Source of the DNA: Patellifolia procumbens
Taxonomy: Eukaryota > Streptophyta > Magnoliopsida > Caryophyllales > Amaranthaceae
Length of the DNA stretch: 64,000 bases
Assembly: GCA_947645195.1 (NCBI GenBank)
Contig: CANSGD010000919.1
Coordinates: forward strand, 186,001-250,000
Direction of reading: 5' to 3'
A model generated the notes under the pieces. The model saw only the letters and a program-made list of their open reading frames with translations. It searched no databases and was not told where the DNA came from. Numbering within the stretch: position 1 is the first letter of the stretch; every line of letters starts with the position of its first letter. Made by a program: the position numbers and the translations under genes. Positions 35,043 to 47,800 of this stretch are shown here, in pieces.

Positions 35043-36540
35043 TGATATCATGTATTTATATAGAGTTTTCTCCCGTATTTATAAGATAATTTGTGCGTCA
35101 TTGGAGCTCTTCGGAGCTATTTTATGCTAACTATCGTATATAGTTGTCGTTTTATGTTTTAGTGTTGAAGGTTTTAGGAAGTTTTCTCCTTATTTCCGAG
35201 CTATTTGGAAGCAACCACGACTTTACGAGATGCTATGAGACGCGTTCGGGTCGTTACGAGTATGCTTGCTCGCTTTAGGAGGTTCCCGAGACTTTAGAGG
35301 TGTCCATCGAGCTCAAAGCGCGAAGAAACGTTCAAAGATACAAGATGACGATGTTGATACGTACTTGGATTGGGCAAACATGGCCCGATCGGGCGAGAGA
35401 GTCCTATGTGGTTCTGTGCATTTGGGCGAGAAAGGGACACTTTGGGCTTAGGCTCAGCCCGATGCCATCGGGCGCCAAGCACCCGGTCGGGCGAGCGGCC
35501 CATTATCCTTGCTGCTGTGTTGCTGTGCATTTAGGCGAAGAAGGAAGATATGCTGGCCAGATTAGTATGGGCCCGGTCGGGTGGCCCTTTGCCCGATCGG
35601 GTCCCGTGCTCGTATTCGCGGAATTTCTATCTTTATTTTCGTTTTTAATTAAACTTTTGGGGGATATTATAAATACCTTTTCCTCATATTTTTTAGAGGA
35701 TCTTTTCAGTTTTATTTATATAGCTCTTAGCTTAGTTGTATTTAGTTTAAACACTTTATATTAGACTAAAGGTGATTGAACCTTGGATTCGATTTCAATA
35801 AAAGTTCTTGCTTTCCGTCAATTGGTATTCTTCTCTACTTTAATCTCTTTTATTATTTTCGATTGCTTAGTTTAATTATTTATTCATTCATGATGCAATT
35901 ATTAGGGTTTCATATTAGATTTATTATTGTTGATTCAATTATGAGTGATTAGTTTAATTTCTAGGGATTTAGAGAGGGAAACCATGTTTATACCTTGATT
36001 ATTTGAATTGCTATTAGTTTCTAGGGTTTGATGAGATAGGTTATGGTGTGATTCGTTCTTATTGAGTAATCATCGTTATTGCGCAGTTTCTTTTACTACT
36101 TGAGGTTAATAATCGTTTGCACAGATCCGTCTTACTTTTAGAGGCCTATTACACACAAGTAATTCTGATTATTTTTGTGAACATGCTGCATATGTTGAAT
36201 TATGGGCGTTGAGACTTAACCATTGCTAGACACGGCTCTAATCTATCGATTCTCGACCTAGGTTCTGATAGTTGTTTGATCCTTTGATTGGTATAAGCAT
36301 GGTGGACCGAACTAATTCTCTATACCTTTATTTCATAGAGTAAAAACCCATTTTATATTGTTTTCTAGTAGTTAATTAATAGTTCAGCTGTTTCTATCTG
36401 ATTTTGTCTAAAGTAGCTGTTTAGCTAAATATTAACTTAGAACTCCGTCTCTCTGTGGATTCGGCCCTACTTCCATGGACCACCATTGTTAGAGACTGTA
36501 GGAATTATCTTTGAATAGGTGATACGACTTTAGCCTATCA
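35043..36540 (+). repeat. Full LTR, type B (Athila family)
   Basis: 1498 bp, TGATATCATG...CCTATCA. It has paired palindromes at 35392-35603 and a TATA box ATTATAAATACC near 35670. The downstream flank AATTTTGGCGCCGTTGCCGGGG is a primer-binding site complementary to the 3' end of plant tRNA-Asp. It is closer to the LTRs at 56394 and 62195 than to type A. Confidence 0.85.
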
Positions 36541-36545
36541 AATTT

Positions 36546-36563
36546 TGGCGCCGTTGCCGGGGT
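36546..36563 (+). promoter_or_regulatory. Primer-binding site (tRNA-Asp)
   Basis: TGGCGCCGTTGCCGGGG, complementary to the acceptor end of plant tRNA-Asp, 5 nt after LTR B. The same site follows the young LTR at 58012. Confidence 0.85.
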
Positions 36564-36680
36564 GACGGCTAGTTTTCTAAGTTTTTGTTTGGTTATTTGG
36601 TCTACTTCTCTGTGCCTCATTGGAACTTCATTGTTCCAATTGAGGTACGTTTTACTGCTTATTTTTGTTTCTTTTGTATG

Positions 36681-36941
36681 CCCAGGTCTCGAAGAAGAGG
36701 TACCCTCATTCCTGAGGATCCCGATTTGACAAAGACACTCAGGAAACTTCGAAAAAAAATTCAGAGAGAAAAGCAGTCTGTTCAGCGGAACACCTCTGGA
36801 TCAGACACCTCGAGTTCAGTTATGTCTAAATCACTGAAGTCATATGGAGTGCCCAACCCAGACGGTCTCTCCACTGGACCTACTATGCCCACCATCGCCT
36901 GGAGGTATCATAAAGAACATTTGGAGGAGGAAAGCGTTTGA
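36681..36941 (+). pseudogene. Athila gag N-terminus fused to element 3' end
   Basis: Starts MPRSRRRGTLIPEDPD and follows the gag of the element at 58144 up to LSTGPTMPTIA. It then jumps to sequence that in that element lies after the protease (about 60430, GGIVKNIWRR), in another register. A deletion of about 2 kb therefore removed nearly all gag and protease. Confidence 0.85.
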
Positions 36942-38345
36942 TGAGGGTGGCTCTCACTAGCTACTTAGCCCCTCCTATTTGAGAGATGGAGGTATTATGG
37001 TCGTGCGGGACCTTTATAAACCAGCGTTGTACGAGAGACAACTCGTATTTTTCCCTTTTTTTCTTTTTATTTTTCCTCTTTTTAATGAGAGAGAGTGGGG
37101 GTACTAACATTGTTTTTCCTCTTAGCATCGTCCTTTGTTACCTTTTGGCATTGAGGACACTACCAAGTTCAGCTTGGGGGAGGATTTCTGTTTGTATTCT
37201 CTATCTCTTATACTGCTTTCTAGATAGATTTACAGCTTTCAAAAAATACTGAAAAAATCAAAAAAAAATATGGTTCCATGACTGGTTTAGTTGCCTCCTT
37301 GTGCCTCTTGTTTTGCTCTATTTGCAAATGATTTGACTTTGTTTTCTGGATAGCTGGGCATTTGTGATCTTGATGCTATGATTTGATGTTTAATTGCTAT
37401 GATTTCGAGCGAGTTTTGATTATATCAGACTACATTGTGCTGCATGCCTGAATTGGTAAGACTGTGAGGCCTCTTTGTAAGCCTATTGGATTCATATTAT
37501 TATCCAGTCTATTTTGTGTGTTAGTTGCTCTTTAGTGGATTGATCTTGACTTTGACTTCGTACTTGTCTGATATTCGATGACTTGTAGCATTTGCTGTGA
37601 TAAAGGCGTTCTTTTTTCTGATTCTTGAGCCTCAGAGTGAATTTTTGATATATTTTTATCCTCCTTAGCCCCGCTGAGCCTAATGACTTGTTTCATGTTA
37701 CTTAAACCCTTATTATGAGCCCTTGGCCTTTATTTTGATATTATTTTCCAAGCCTAGCTTGGGGGAGCTTTTGTATGGGTTGAGTTTGAGATTGGTTTCA
37801 TGGTTTGGTTTGGTTGTTGAGGAATTAAAAGTATATTTGTCGTGGTTTGAGTGTGAGAAAAAGAAAATAAAAAGCAAAATTAGAGTTGCGCGAATGAATT
37901 TCAGAAAAATGAAAGAAAAATGAAAGAAAAGTTCAAAAGAGTTCAAAGTCCTTCATTCATGTACGTTCTTGAAGAAAAATTCACTTCATTGCTTGAAAAT
38001 TGGGTTTGGTGTGAGTTTTCATTGATTTATGAGAGTTGGGTTATATTTCGTGGTTATATGGTGTTGTTGGGAGTTGTTTAGGCCATGTTAGGCCTTGGTT
38101 GAGTGATTCATGCTCCCCCTTTCTCAGTTTTTCCACCACATCTCCTAAAAATATCCCTACCTCTTACCTAAGCCCCATTACAACCCTATAAAGTCCTCTT
38201 GAGCTCGTGTCTGCATTGTTTATTGGATTGATTTGGAGTCAATTTGTCAAAGTTAAAGAGTATGTCTGCTAATTGAGTCACTTGACTAGGACGAGCGTCA
38301 TTTAACCTTCTTAAACACATGAGAGTGTGAGTGGGAAGGGCATTT
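36942..38345 (+). other. Athila 3' untranslated region, first copy
   Basis: Closely follows 60505-61890 of the young element, including the GAGGACACTACCAAGTTCAG and AGCTTGGGGGAG purine motifs (about 37172 and 37758). Non-coding. The same region recurs at about 40500-42096. Confidence 0.75.
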
Positions 38346-38363
38346 ATAGCACCGGGCTTATTT

Positions 38364-38605
38364 CGCCCGATCGGGCGCCTGCACATCAATGAAGAAAATT
38401 TCGCCCGATGGCACCGGGCGGATTAGCACGATCGGGCGCTCAACTGTAGAACTTAGAAGTTAGAGCATAAAAAATCGCCCGATCGGGGAGGATGATTTTT
38501 CGCCCGATGGCGTCAGGCAAGACCGCCCGATTGGGCCGAAATCCAGAGGCCGTGATTTATTTGGATTCCCTTTCTCTCTTTTACTCACATCCCCACCTAT
38601 ATATA
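38364..38605 (+). promoter_or_regulatory. Candidate internal promoter: palindrome array plus TATA box
   Basis: GCCCGATCGGGC-type palindromes at 38364-38538 are followed by a TATATATA box at 38598-38605 and a CT-rich leader (CTCACTCTTTCTCTCTCC). The next ATG (38872) opens the env-position ORF. The LTR promoters in this window have the same order: palindromes, then TATA. A promoter function is inference. Confidence 0.55.
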
Positions 38606-38871
38606 CTCATCTCCCTCACAAAAACTCACTCTTTCTCTCTCCAAACCCTCATCTCCCACCATTAAAACTCCCTTCCTCCTCCTTCAACCTCCATTAAATA
38701 TTCCTTCCTTCTCCTGCAACCTCCATTAAAGCTTCCATCAAGCTTTCTCCTCCATCTTTTCTTCATTTTTTTCTCCATCTTTCACCACTAATCTTCAAAT
38801 TTTCCCCACATTCCACACCAATTCCCCATTTCTCCATCTAAATTTGTGAGTAAAGGTTTGATTTGGATTAC

Positions 38872-40395
38872 ATGACAAGTTTAGGAAGGTTATTGCGTGG
38901 TCAAGGTTCAAGATCTAGGAGACGGCAACGATCTCCTTCACCACCACCACCACCACCACCACCACCACTACCACTATCACCAATTGAGACAGACGAGCGG
39001 TATCCTCAGGTCATCTTCCGAGATGAAGAACATAAAGCTAAATTCCGTCTCCCTCGGGAGCGTGAGGTAGTATCAACTCATTTTCATGATCTTCCTTTTC
39101 TTACTAGCCTAGGGTTATATGATGATTTCAAAGAATTAATGCGTGTTATTGGCATGGAATCTTTGGTTACTATTCGGGTTCGGACCTACCCTTTTCTTGT
39201 CTACGAGTTTTATAGTAGTTTACAGGTAGTCAAACCTAGGTCTGGCCCTGTCACCCATATTCGATTTAGACTTTGCAATGTTGAACAGGAATATACACTG
39301 CCCGAGTTTGCCTGAGTCCTTAGATTGTCCAACAAGGGGCCAATTCGACGACCCGTCGATTGGAAACCTCGTCTGATCTATTATGGTTTGACTAAGGACG
39401 AGGGGCCATTCACTTTTAAGCATTGTCTGCCAAGTTGATTCATCACACTATTTTTACCATTTGGGTTCGGTATATGGATTGAACTTTATTTGCTCGGGTG
39501 GAGGGGCAATTGATTAGAAAAGATGACCTTACCTTGTTGGGGATTTACATGTTTAAGGGCACAGATTGACACTACGAATACAACATCCCTCATCAGGTTT
39601 CCATACAGTTGGAGCGTGTCTCCAACAACCTTTCCACCCGTCGTGATGACGACACCTGTTCCTCCCGCCGTATTGGTAACGGGGGGTTGGTCACCCTTTT
39701 TGCTAGGCGGATCCCTGGGTTTGATGAAGCCAATTACGGTCCTGCCACGATCCCAGAGCTATTAGATGCCACATACCTAGAGACCATTCACCTCCTAAAA
39801 CGAAAAGCCAACGTCAAATACTGTGTTCTCATTAATGAGATATCGAGTCTATAGAGCTGCCTGACCCTAGAGCACGTATTCGCCCTGGCCTTCAGAACTA
39901 TCACCTCCCCATAGCAGGGGAAGACATCCCGCAGCCCCGCACTGAGATTCCACAGAACACCTATATGCGGAGGCAACATACTTTTGATGACCCTGGCGTC
40001 TCTACTTCCTCACACCCTCCTCTCTTCCCCCGCCCACTGATTTTGATTATGCAGGTATGATGGGGATGTTACAGAGCTTGCAGGTTGGCATGACTGCCAA
40101 CACTGCCACCTTACAGGAGCTGCATCAGGGGATGACAGCCAACACCTCGGCCATTGCACGGCTTGGCTAGTGTGGTTATACTATTGCAGAGATGGTTCCA
40201 CGGTTTAACCGTCTAGAACGAGATACACATTTGGCTCTTTACCCTATGTATGACGATTATTGTGAGCGTCATCACATTACTGAGACTGCCGAGCACCCAT
40301 CGTGGTACACGTGGAACCCTAACTATAGCGTGCCGGCTGATGAGGAGGTTGGTAGAGATGAGGATGTAGGTGATGGAGATAGCGATAGACCTTGA
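38872..40395 (+). pseudogene. Env-position ORF of the Athila type, degenerate
   Basis: The first open segment (to 39315) begins MTSLGRLLRGQGS, has an Arg/Ser-rich stretch and a polyproline run from a CCA repeat (38939-38972). It continues with FLTSLGLYDDFKELM, TYPFLVYEFYSSL and IRFRLCNVEQEYTLPEF, blocks familiar from Athila ORF1/env-position proteins of unknown function. A TGA at 39313-39315 and frameshifts break it. Further pieces (39609-39854 LERVSNNLSTRRDD..., 40192-40395) continue the family's order. I see no convincing membrane-fusion signature, so envelope function is not supported. Confidence 0.65.
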
Positions 40396-40499
40396 GCCTC
40401 TATCTCTTTAGGGGACTTTGGTGCTGGCGGTAGTGGCTTTCCTGAGGGTTTTCCAGGTGGTTATTCTGGTGGTGGTTCAGGTGGCGGTTCTTTCGGTGA

Positions 40500-42096
40500 T
40501 ACCACCGATACTCACATGGGCGACTGATGCCCTTGTCATACTCCTTTCCCTCGCTGCAATGAGGACATTGCCGAGTTCAGCTTGGGGGAGGATTCTCATC
40601 TCTGTATGTACTCTCTCTCTCTCTTTTATTGCTTTCTAGCGTAGTTTTACTGCTTTCTTAGACTAGTTTTACTGCTTTAAGAAAAAAAATGCTGAAAAAA
40701 CAAAAAAAATGATTGATCATGACTGGTTTGATTGCCTCCATGTGCCCCTTGTGTGACTTGATTGAAAATGATTTGACTTAATTTTCTGGATAGCTGGGCA
40801 TTTGTGATTTTGAGGCTATGATTTGATGTCTAATTGCTCTGATTTCGAGCAAGTTTTGATTATTATACGCTACATTGTGCTGCATGCCTGAACTGGTTAG
40901 ACTGTGAGGCCTTTTCTAGGCTATTGGATTCATATTACTATCTAGTCTGTTTTTGGTGTGTTAGTTCCTCTTTAGTAGATTGATCTTGACTTTGACTTCG
41001 TACTTATCTGATGTCTGGGGACTTGTTACATTTGCTGTTATAGAGGCATTCTTTTGTCTTATTCTTGAGCCCTAGAGTGAAATTTCATTATATTTTTATC
41101 CTCCTTAGCCCCGCTGAGCCTAATGACTTGTTTCATGCTACTGACCCTTATTACATGCCCATAGCCTACATATATTTATTATTCGCAAGCCTAGCTTGGG
41201 GGAGCATTTGTGTGGGTTGAGTTTGATATTAGTTTCTATGGTTTGCATTGCTTGAGGAATAAAAGTGTATTATATATGGTTTCAAGTGTGTGAAAAATGA
41301 AAGAAAAATCAAGTTTTGAGTTATGTGAATGTTGGTTCGAAAAGAAAAGAAAAAAGAATAGAGAAATCAAAGTTTCAAAGACAATAAAATTCCTTCATTC
41401 ACGTTGTCTACAAAGAAAAAAATTATACTACATTGCTTGAAAATTGGGTTTGTTGTGAGTTTTCATTGTTTCATGAGAGTTGGGATGCATCTTGTGGTTA
41501 CTTGGTGTTGTTGGGAGTTGTTTCGGCCATTTTCACCCTTGTTATGAGTTACTTATGCTCCCTCATGCCCGGTTTTTCCACCACATATCCTAGAATTTTT
41601 CCCTACACTTACCTAAGCCCCATTACAACCCTAAAAAGTCCTCTTGAGCTTGTGTCTACAATATTTATTGGATTGATTTTGAGTCAGTTTCTCAAAGTTA
41701 AACAATATGTCTGCTAATGAGTCGACTTGATTAGGATGAGCGACATCTGACCTTCTTAAACACATGAGAGTGTGAGTGGGAAGAGATATTTATGGTCGGG
41801 TTAGTGAGTTTTCGGGCATATTCTTCGCCTGCCACAAAATTGAGAGGAGTGACACCTTGGTGAGCACCTTTTCAGGATATGTATGCCATGTAGATGTTGC
41901 ATTTGATGTTTTGCTTGGATGATTGGTGGTTGGATGGATCTGAACAGCTGATTTTGAATTTTGCCTGCTTGAACGATTCTTAGTCTTGAAAATGTATTGA
42001 GCTTTGAATGTTTTATCTTCATGGGGTGAGGCAATATATTCCATTGGTCATGATTCATTTTCTTGAGGACAAGCAAAACTTTAGCTTGGGGGAATT
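40500..42096 (+). other. Athila 3' untranslated region, second copy, with purine tract
   Basis: Diverged repeat of 36942-38345. It ends in TTTAGCTTGGGGGAAT, the polypurine tract directly ahead of the 3' LTR at 42097. An AT-rich stretch with runs of A lies near 41290-41420. Confidence 0.75.
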
Positions 42097-43647
42097 TGAT
42101 ATCATGTTATTTTCTATAGTTTTTCCCCTTACTTTTGAGCTAAATTGTGCGTCAAACTATGCTCTTACGAGCTATTTTATGCTAACTCCTCTATCTAGTT
42201 GTGCTTTGCGTGTTTTATGTTAAATTACAGGTTTTAGGGAGTTTTCTCCCTATTTTTTGCTATTTTGAGCATCAACATATGATAGGCGGAGTTATGAGGC
42301 AGATTTGCTGAGTTGCGGAGCTCTAAGGCCACATTTCATAGGCTTAGAGGCGTCCTTGATTCGAAGTTTTGGCTCAAAAAGCCAAAGGAAGCTGCAGTTC
42401 GCCCGATACCATCGGGCTGGATTCGCCCGATCGGGCAAAATCACTGCTGCTGGTTGATCGTCAAAATGCCCGATCGGGCGATGTCGCCCGGACCCGTCGG
42501 GCGGATTTTCTAATGTGCCTAGTTATGTCTGCTGTGTTTGATGACTACCTCTGTGAAGACGTAAGATCCGCCCGATCGGGCGAATTTGCCCGGACCCATC
42601 GGGTGGATTGTTGAATGCTGCGAGTTCATGATTTGAAGAAGGATGTTTCACCCGACGCCATCGGGCGGTTTAGCCTGATCGGGCGAATTGACTTTTTAGT
42701 TAAATGACGCGCGGTTTGTCGCCTTTTTTAATCCTTTTTCTATTCTTTTTAGACTTAGTATAAATACAACACTTAGTTTATTTTGAGAGACATCTTATTT
42801 TCATTGTTATTTCATTAAGCCCTAGTTTTAGAACTCTAGTTGTTCTCTCCATTGTTGAAGCTTGGATCTTTGCTTTAGTTTTCAATATAGTTCGTATTTC
42901 AGAGTTCAGACTCAATTTCGATAACTCTTTATTTTCGTTTCGTTTTTACTTATTTATATTTAGATTATTTGTGTTTGATTATTGCTTTTGTTGGCAATTA
43001 TGAATCTTTACTCTGAATTAGTTTTGTCTTTCATAGCCATGAGTGAATAGTCCCCTTTTCTAGGGTTTTAGGGAGGAAAACCATGTTTATGCCATGATTG
43101 CTATTTGAATTGCTATAATTTCTAGGTTTTGATTAGAGCGATTGTAATGTGATTTGTTCGTGAATTCATAATTTATGTTAGTGGCCAATTTCATGAGTTA
43201 TGTCTAGCTCATAATCGTGCGTACAGATCAGTCTTACTTTTAGAGGCTTAGAACACATTAGTGATTCTGATTATGTTTGTGACTATACTGCATATGTTGA
43301 ATCACGAGCGTTGAGACCTGACCATAAGCTTGACACTTGCTCTGATCGTTCGACTCTAAACTTAGGTGATATTAGTTTTTGAACCTCTTGAATGGTATAA
43401 GTATGGTGGACCGAACTATTGCCCTAGACTTTTAATTCATAGATAAATCTTCAGTTTAATCCCATTTTTCCTTAGTTTAATTAGTAGTTCAATCTTTTCT
43501 CCCTGATTTCATCAGAAGTAGTTATTTGATTGAATATTAACATAGAAACTCTGTCTCCCTGTGGACTCGACCCTACTTCCCTTAACTATTGTTGTTAGAG
43601 GACTCTAGGAATTATCTTTGATTAGGTGATATGACTTTAGCCTATCA
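42097..43647 (+). repeat. 3' LTR of the composite Athila block (type A)
   Basis: 1551 bp, TGATATCATG...CCTATCA. Contains four palindrome pairs at 42400-42686 and TATA box AGTATAAATAC near 42768. Its U3 matches the fragment at 33043. Confidence 0.88.
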
Positions 43648-43652
43648 GGGCC

Positions 43653-44898
43653 ATAAACTTTAACCTAAGATGTTTATTTTTTTCCTAAATAAGAGTTTTT
43701 AAATCATATATTTTATATACTATTATATATTACTCCATGTAAATAAAGCAACTCATAGTGTCACGTGAATATTATAGTGACTGAAAAGAAAAAGAGAAAA
43801 TAATAATACAAAAATCCAAAAAAAAAGAAGAAAGAACCAAAAAAACAATAGTACAATACTACTTATATTACCCGCATGTCAATCATATAAATAAAATTAT
43901 AGAAAAGAATAAATATGCAATCTATATTTTACACGTCCCTGCCCACCAAACTTATACTCATCCCTACCCCAACTAGGACGCGTGCATATTTTAATCTTAT
44001 GTTTATGATATTCTATATTCTTATGTTTTTAAAACTAAGTAGTTGGATTTTCTAAACTTTTTACTATTTCTATCATTTTAACAATCTACTTAATTAAAAA
44101 AACATAAGCATATGCAATATCATGAATGTGATGAATCAATCATGTAAATAAAAATGTAGAAAATTAAATTTTGAAATAGTAAGAATTCTATAGCAAATAA
44201 CATACAATTAGTAAAAGGAAAATGGGGAAATGAATAAATGATATTAGCAAGTGGACAAAATAGCATAGCTGTAGGTGGACAGGCACAACAAAATAACAAA
44301 TGCTACTCAAAACGTTTGAACTCTCGACCACCTTCACTCATGAATCAGTTGAAGACCAACTGGACTCCGTGTGCAATGTGTCAAGGGGATTAAACAACTG
44401 TTACTTATTGAGTTTTTAGGGATAGGGCGCCACTGGCCTGTCTTATATTAGGCTTAAATATGTCTAATTTTAATCTTATAATTAGACGGTCTCTTACAAA
44501 ACAAGCTGAAATTTATTTGAACTTAAAGAAATGCATAAGCATAAAAGGTTTAAAAACTAATTATTTTCCGATGTTCCAAAACTTGAGGTTAGATTTCGTT
44601 TTACAAATACCACAAAACATGTAAAAACATGTGCACAAAAGACGAGCCATAGGCCCATAGGCCGTAGGCCATAGCGATAATAAAACATCGGAGTATTTAT
44701 TTTCTAAGGGATAATATAAATTAAAGAATAGTAAATGATATTGTTCCATTCAAAAGCATTAACTATACTTTCTTAATGGGATACTAAAAAAAATAAAAAA
44801 TTAGGCTACTAAAAGAATTAATAGAATAAAAAACATTTAACTATCATATGCTTTGACTTCTGATATCTGAATTATAAATTTATCCTAACTGTGTCCTC
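43653..44898. other. Intergenic DNA between the Athila block and polygalacturonase B
   Basis: Very AT-rich. No gene or complete transposon recognised. The end adjoining 44899 is likely 3' UTR. Confidence 0.3.
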
Positions 44899-47800
44899 TT
44901 AGAAGCAGCTTTTTGGCTCAATTAAACCAGAGGTTGTTCCAACAACATTGGTGCAGGATGATTGAGCTTCTTTACGTTTGTAAGTTAGATCCACATTATC
45001 CAATTGAATGTTCGTGCAATGATATTCTGAACTGCAATCAAATTTCACAGCAATTGGTGTGCCTGATGATCCGTGAATATCTTGGTAAGTAATGTCACTG
45101 ATTCTTACGCCCGAAACCTATTTACATATAATTGAAAATAATGCTAAAGTTAGCACTAGAACAAGGAGACGAAAAATTGAAAATAATAACATAGAGCGCA
45201 TACTTTCCCTTGGTTATTCCTAGATTTATCTGAATTGTCAAAACTTATTATAACTTGTTACAACTTATCACAACTTATTAACCCTGAACCTTTATTTTTC
45301 TTTTACAATAAAGAGAACACCCCTGTAATGGTTCATCAGCATATTGTTATTGATTATCGCCTATTAAACAAGTCGCAAGAAGGGTTCGTTTTGTTAAAAC
45401 AAAGGATAAACAAAGTACTCTTTTCTAACCTGTCCAGGACAGCCCTTCTCATCAGGGCAATAATGTTGGTCGATGATAATGGGATTGTGTGCATTCACCA
45501 TTGTTATATGTTGAAAGAGAACATCTTTAACAAATCCGTTGCTCGGCCTACCCCACGACTTAATTCGTACTCCATTCTCTGTGCCGGTGAAAGTAGCCGT
45601 CTTAACTGTCACATTCACAACTCCTGCCTCATTGAGATCCTTTCCTAAACTTCCAATGCTGCCATCAAATAAATGTGAAATATGTTAATACTATACATAT
45701 CCATGTTACTTATACTTTATGATCAATTGATCAGGTCTAATGTTTGAACAATTGAAGTCGCATTCTAGATCATATAACAGCACATACCTAACTCCATGAC
45801 CAGGACCACAAGCCATGTTTTCGATCCATAGGTTGTTAGTGCCGGGGCCGACGGAAACACAATCATCCCCCGTTGCAATGTTGGAGTGTAAGATAGTGAC
45901 TCCGGTAGATTGTTGAACATGGATACCGTCTGTGTTGGGACTTGCTTTAGAAGCAACCACTTTTGCACCATCCACTTTTACATTTTCACAACCATCAATA
46001 ACTATATGGTATAACTGGCTATTTCTTGAGGTTACACCATTGATTGCAATATTCTTTGAGTTTATGAATCGGAGTGTCTACAAAAACAATTAGCTCATTA
46101 GTAAACTTTTTGCTGCTTATTTTGAGATCTTGGCGAAACAAAAACTCGTAAAACCTATGACATCACAATGTAAACTAATTGAGTAATCCATACTCCATCT
46201 TTGCGTACCATAATCTGTTGCAGAATATAATGAAGAGATACTAATAAAAAATAAAGATGGAGTTGCCGAAAATTTTTAAAAAATAATTGGAACCCTTTTT
46301 TTAAAATAAAATTAACGTGGGGAAAAAAGGACTTGACCTTCAGATTCATTTTTGAACCACTAGTGTCTAGCTAGTGAGGCAAAAAAGTGATGCCTAACGA
46401 GCCACAAAGGATGTTCAAAGTGCTCCCGTAGTATTAGTGTGAGTGTTTCCTAATTAATTAGCTAGTTATGTGGTTTAATGAGATAGCTGGTTTAATGGCT
46501 TAGTAGACAATGGTTTATTGCTTTGTAACATTATTATAAGTTATGGGTCTATACATACATATTTCAAATGAAGTTGCTAGGGTTGAGATCTTCATCTTTT
46601 CCCCTCTCATCTCTATTATAACTTTAACTTGGTATCGGTATAATGTTAGAACCCTTATATAAAGAGAAAGAGAACACCAAGTAAGCCATTGTAGACCATT
46701 TTCTGTTTTATGAGTGAAATTAAATTATGAGCAAATTACCATGGCTCAAGATTGGTTGAAATTATTTTTATTATTAGATGATTATGATTTGCATCGTGAA
46801 GAGAAGTGCTTCACCAGGTCATGGTAATTAAAGACTAAAGAAAAGTGCTTTACAAGGTTATGTGAAGAGAGACACTCTGAAAATAGGTTGTTGGTGATAA
46901 TGTGAATCATCAAATTTGTTTTGGGGATGAGATGCGCATCACATAATGAAGATAAGTGCTTCAAAAAAAAATTCACCAAGAAGCAAGGGAGTGTATTGAA
47001 TGTGCTCCAACATATTAGTGCTAGTGTTTTCTAATATAAGTAATAATTAGCTAATTATGTGATTTAGTGGGTTAATTTGTTAGGGATTTAGACATTTACT
47101 GGTTTGATAGACAATGATTTATTGCTTTGTTATGTATACGTAATGAGTTCATCTTCGCCTCCAGTTTAGTATAGTTTCTTAATTTTAGGATTTTTTGTTT
47201 ATGTAATGTCTATCTAAGAGGCTTTGCTCCACATGTTTTCAATTGGATTGAATGAAACTGAGAGTGTTGTTTTTTTTTCTCTTCCCTTTCTCATGTCCAT
47301 TAGAACTTCAACTAGGGTACGATGCCCATGCCTAGGATCTTTACATATGTAGTTAAATCATTAATCGCTTCTTAAATTATCTATTTTTATGTCAAACAAC
47401 AAGACGAATCTAACAAGAATCATATTATCATCTTTTTATACTTTACTGAGACGAATCTAACAAGAATCATACTATAAATTTCTTTACTTCCATATTCCTT
47501 AGTATATATTGCTTTTGATTTGCATTGACTTCTAGATCTCCAAATAATGGACATTAAAAGGCACAGGTAAATGCTAGTAGAATTTAGAAAACGTCAACAA
47601 AACACTTTGGCCATTACAATTGAGTTTAAGTATTAGTAGAAAAATTATAATTTTAAGTAAACTTTCCAAAAAAATAAAAGAAGTTGATCTTCCGGACAAA
47701 AACTAAGGTCTAAACAACCAAAACTAGGGTTAAGATAACTTTCTCTTAAAGGAAGGATTAGGATAGCCTACTATCTCTATGTTATGCTTTTCTATCAAAA

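Larger units (their letters stand above)
33038..43652 (+). mobile_element. Composite Athila-type Ty3/gypsy block between the polygalacturonase genes
   Basis: The outer ends are related LTRs: a 5' fragment at 33043-33655 and a full 3' LTR at 42097-43647. Five bases flanking each side are GGGTC and GGGCC, a possible decayed target duplication. In order: 5' LTR fragment, protease-RT fragment (33656-35042), a second LTR of a sister subfamily (35043-36540) with tRNA-Asp primer site, a short gag start fused to element 3' UTR, an env-position ORF with its own apparent promoter (38340-40400), a second copy of the 3' UTR, purine tract and 3' LTR. RNase H and integrase are missing. Recombination or nested insertion plus deletion must have built it. 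Confidence 0.8.

Noticed and set aside
38872..40395. A true retroviral-type envelope gene
   Set aside because: Only its position is env-like; I see no clear signal peptide, fusion peptide or transmembrane segment, and the frame is broken.
33043..43647. CRISPR-like array made by the regular palindromes
   Set aside because: Repeats are not evenly spaced and have no unique spacers; the DNA is a plant retrotransposon.
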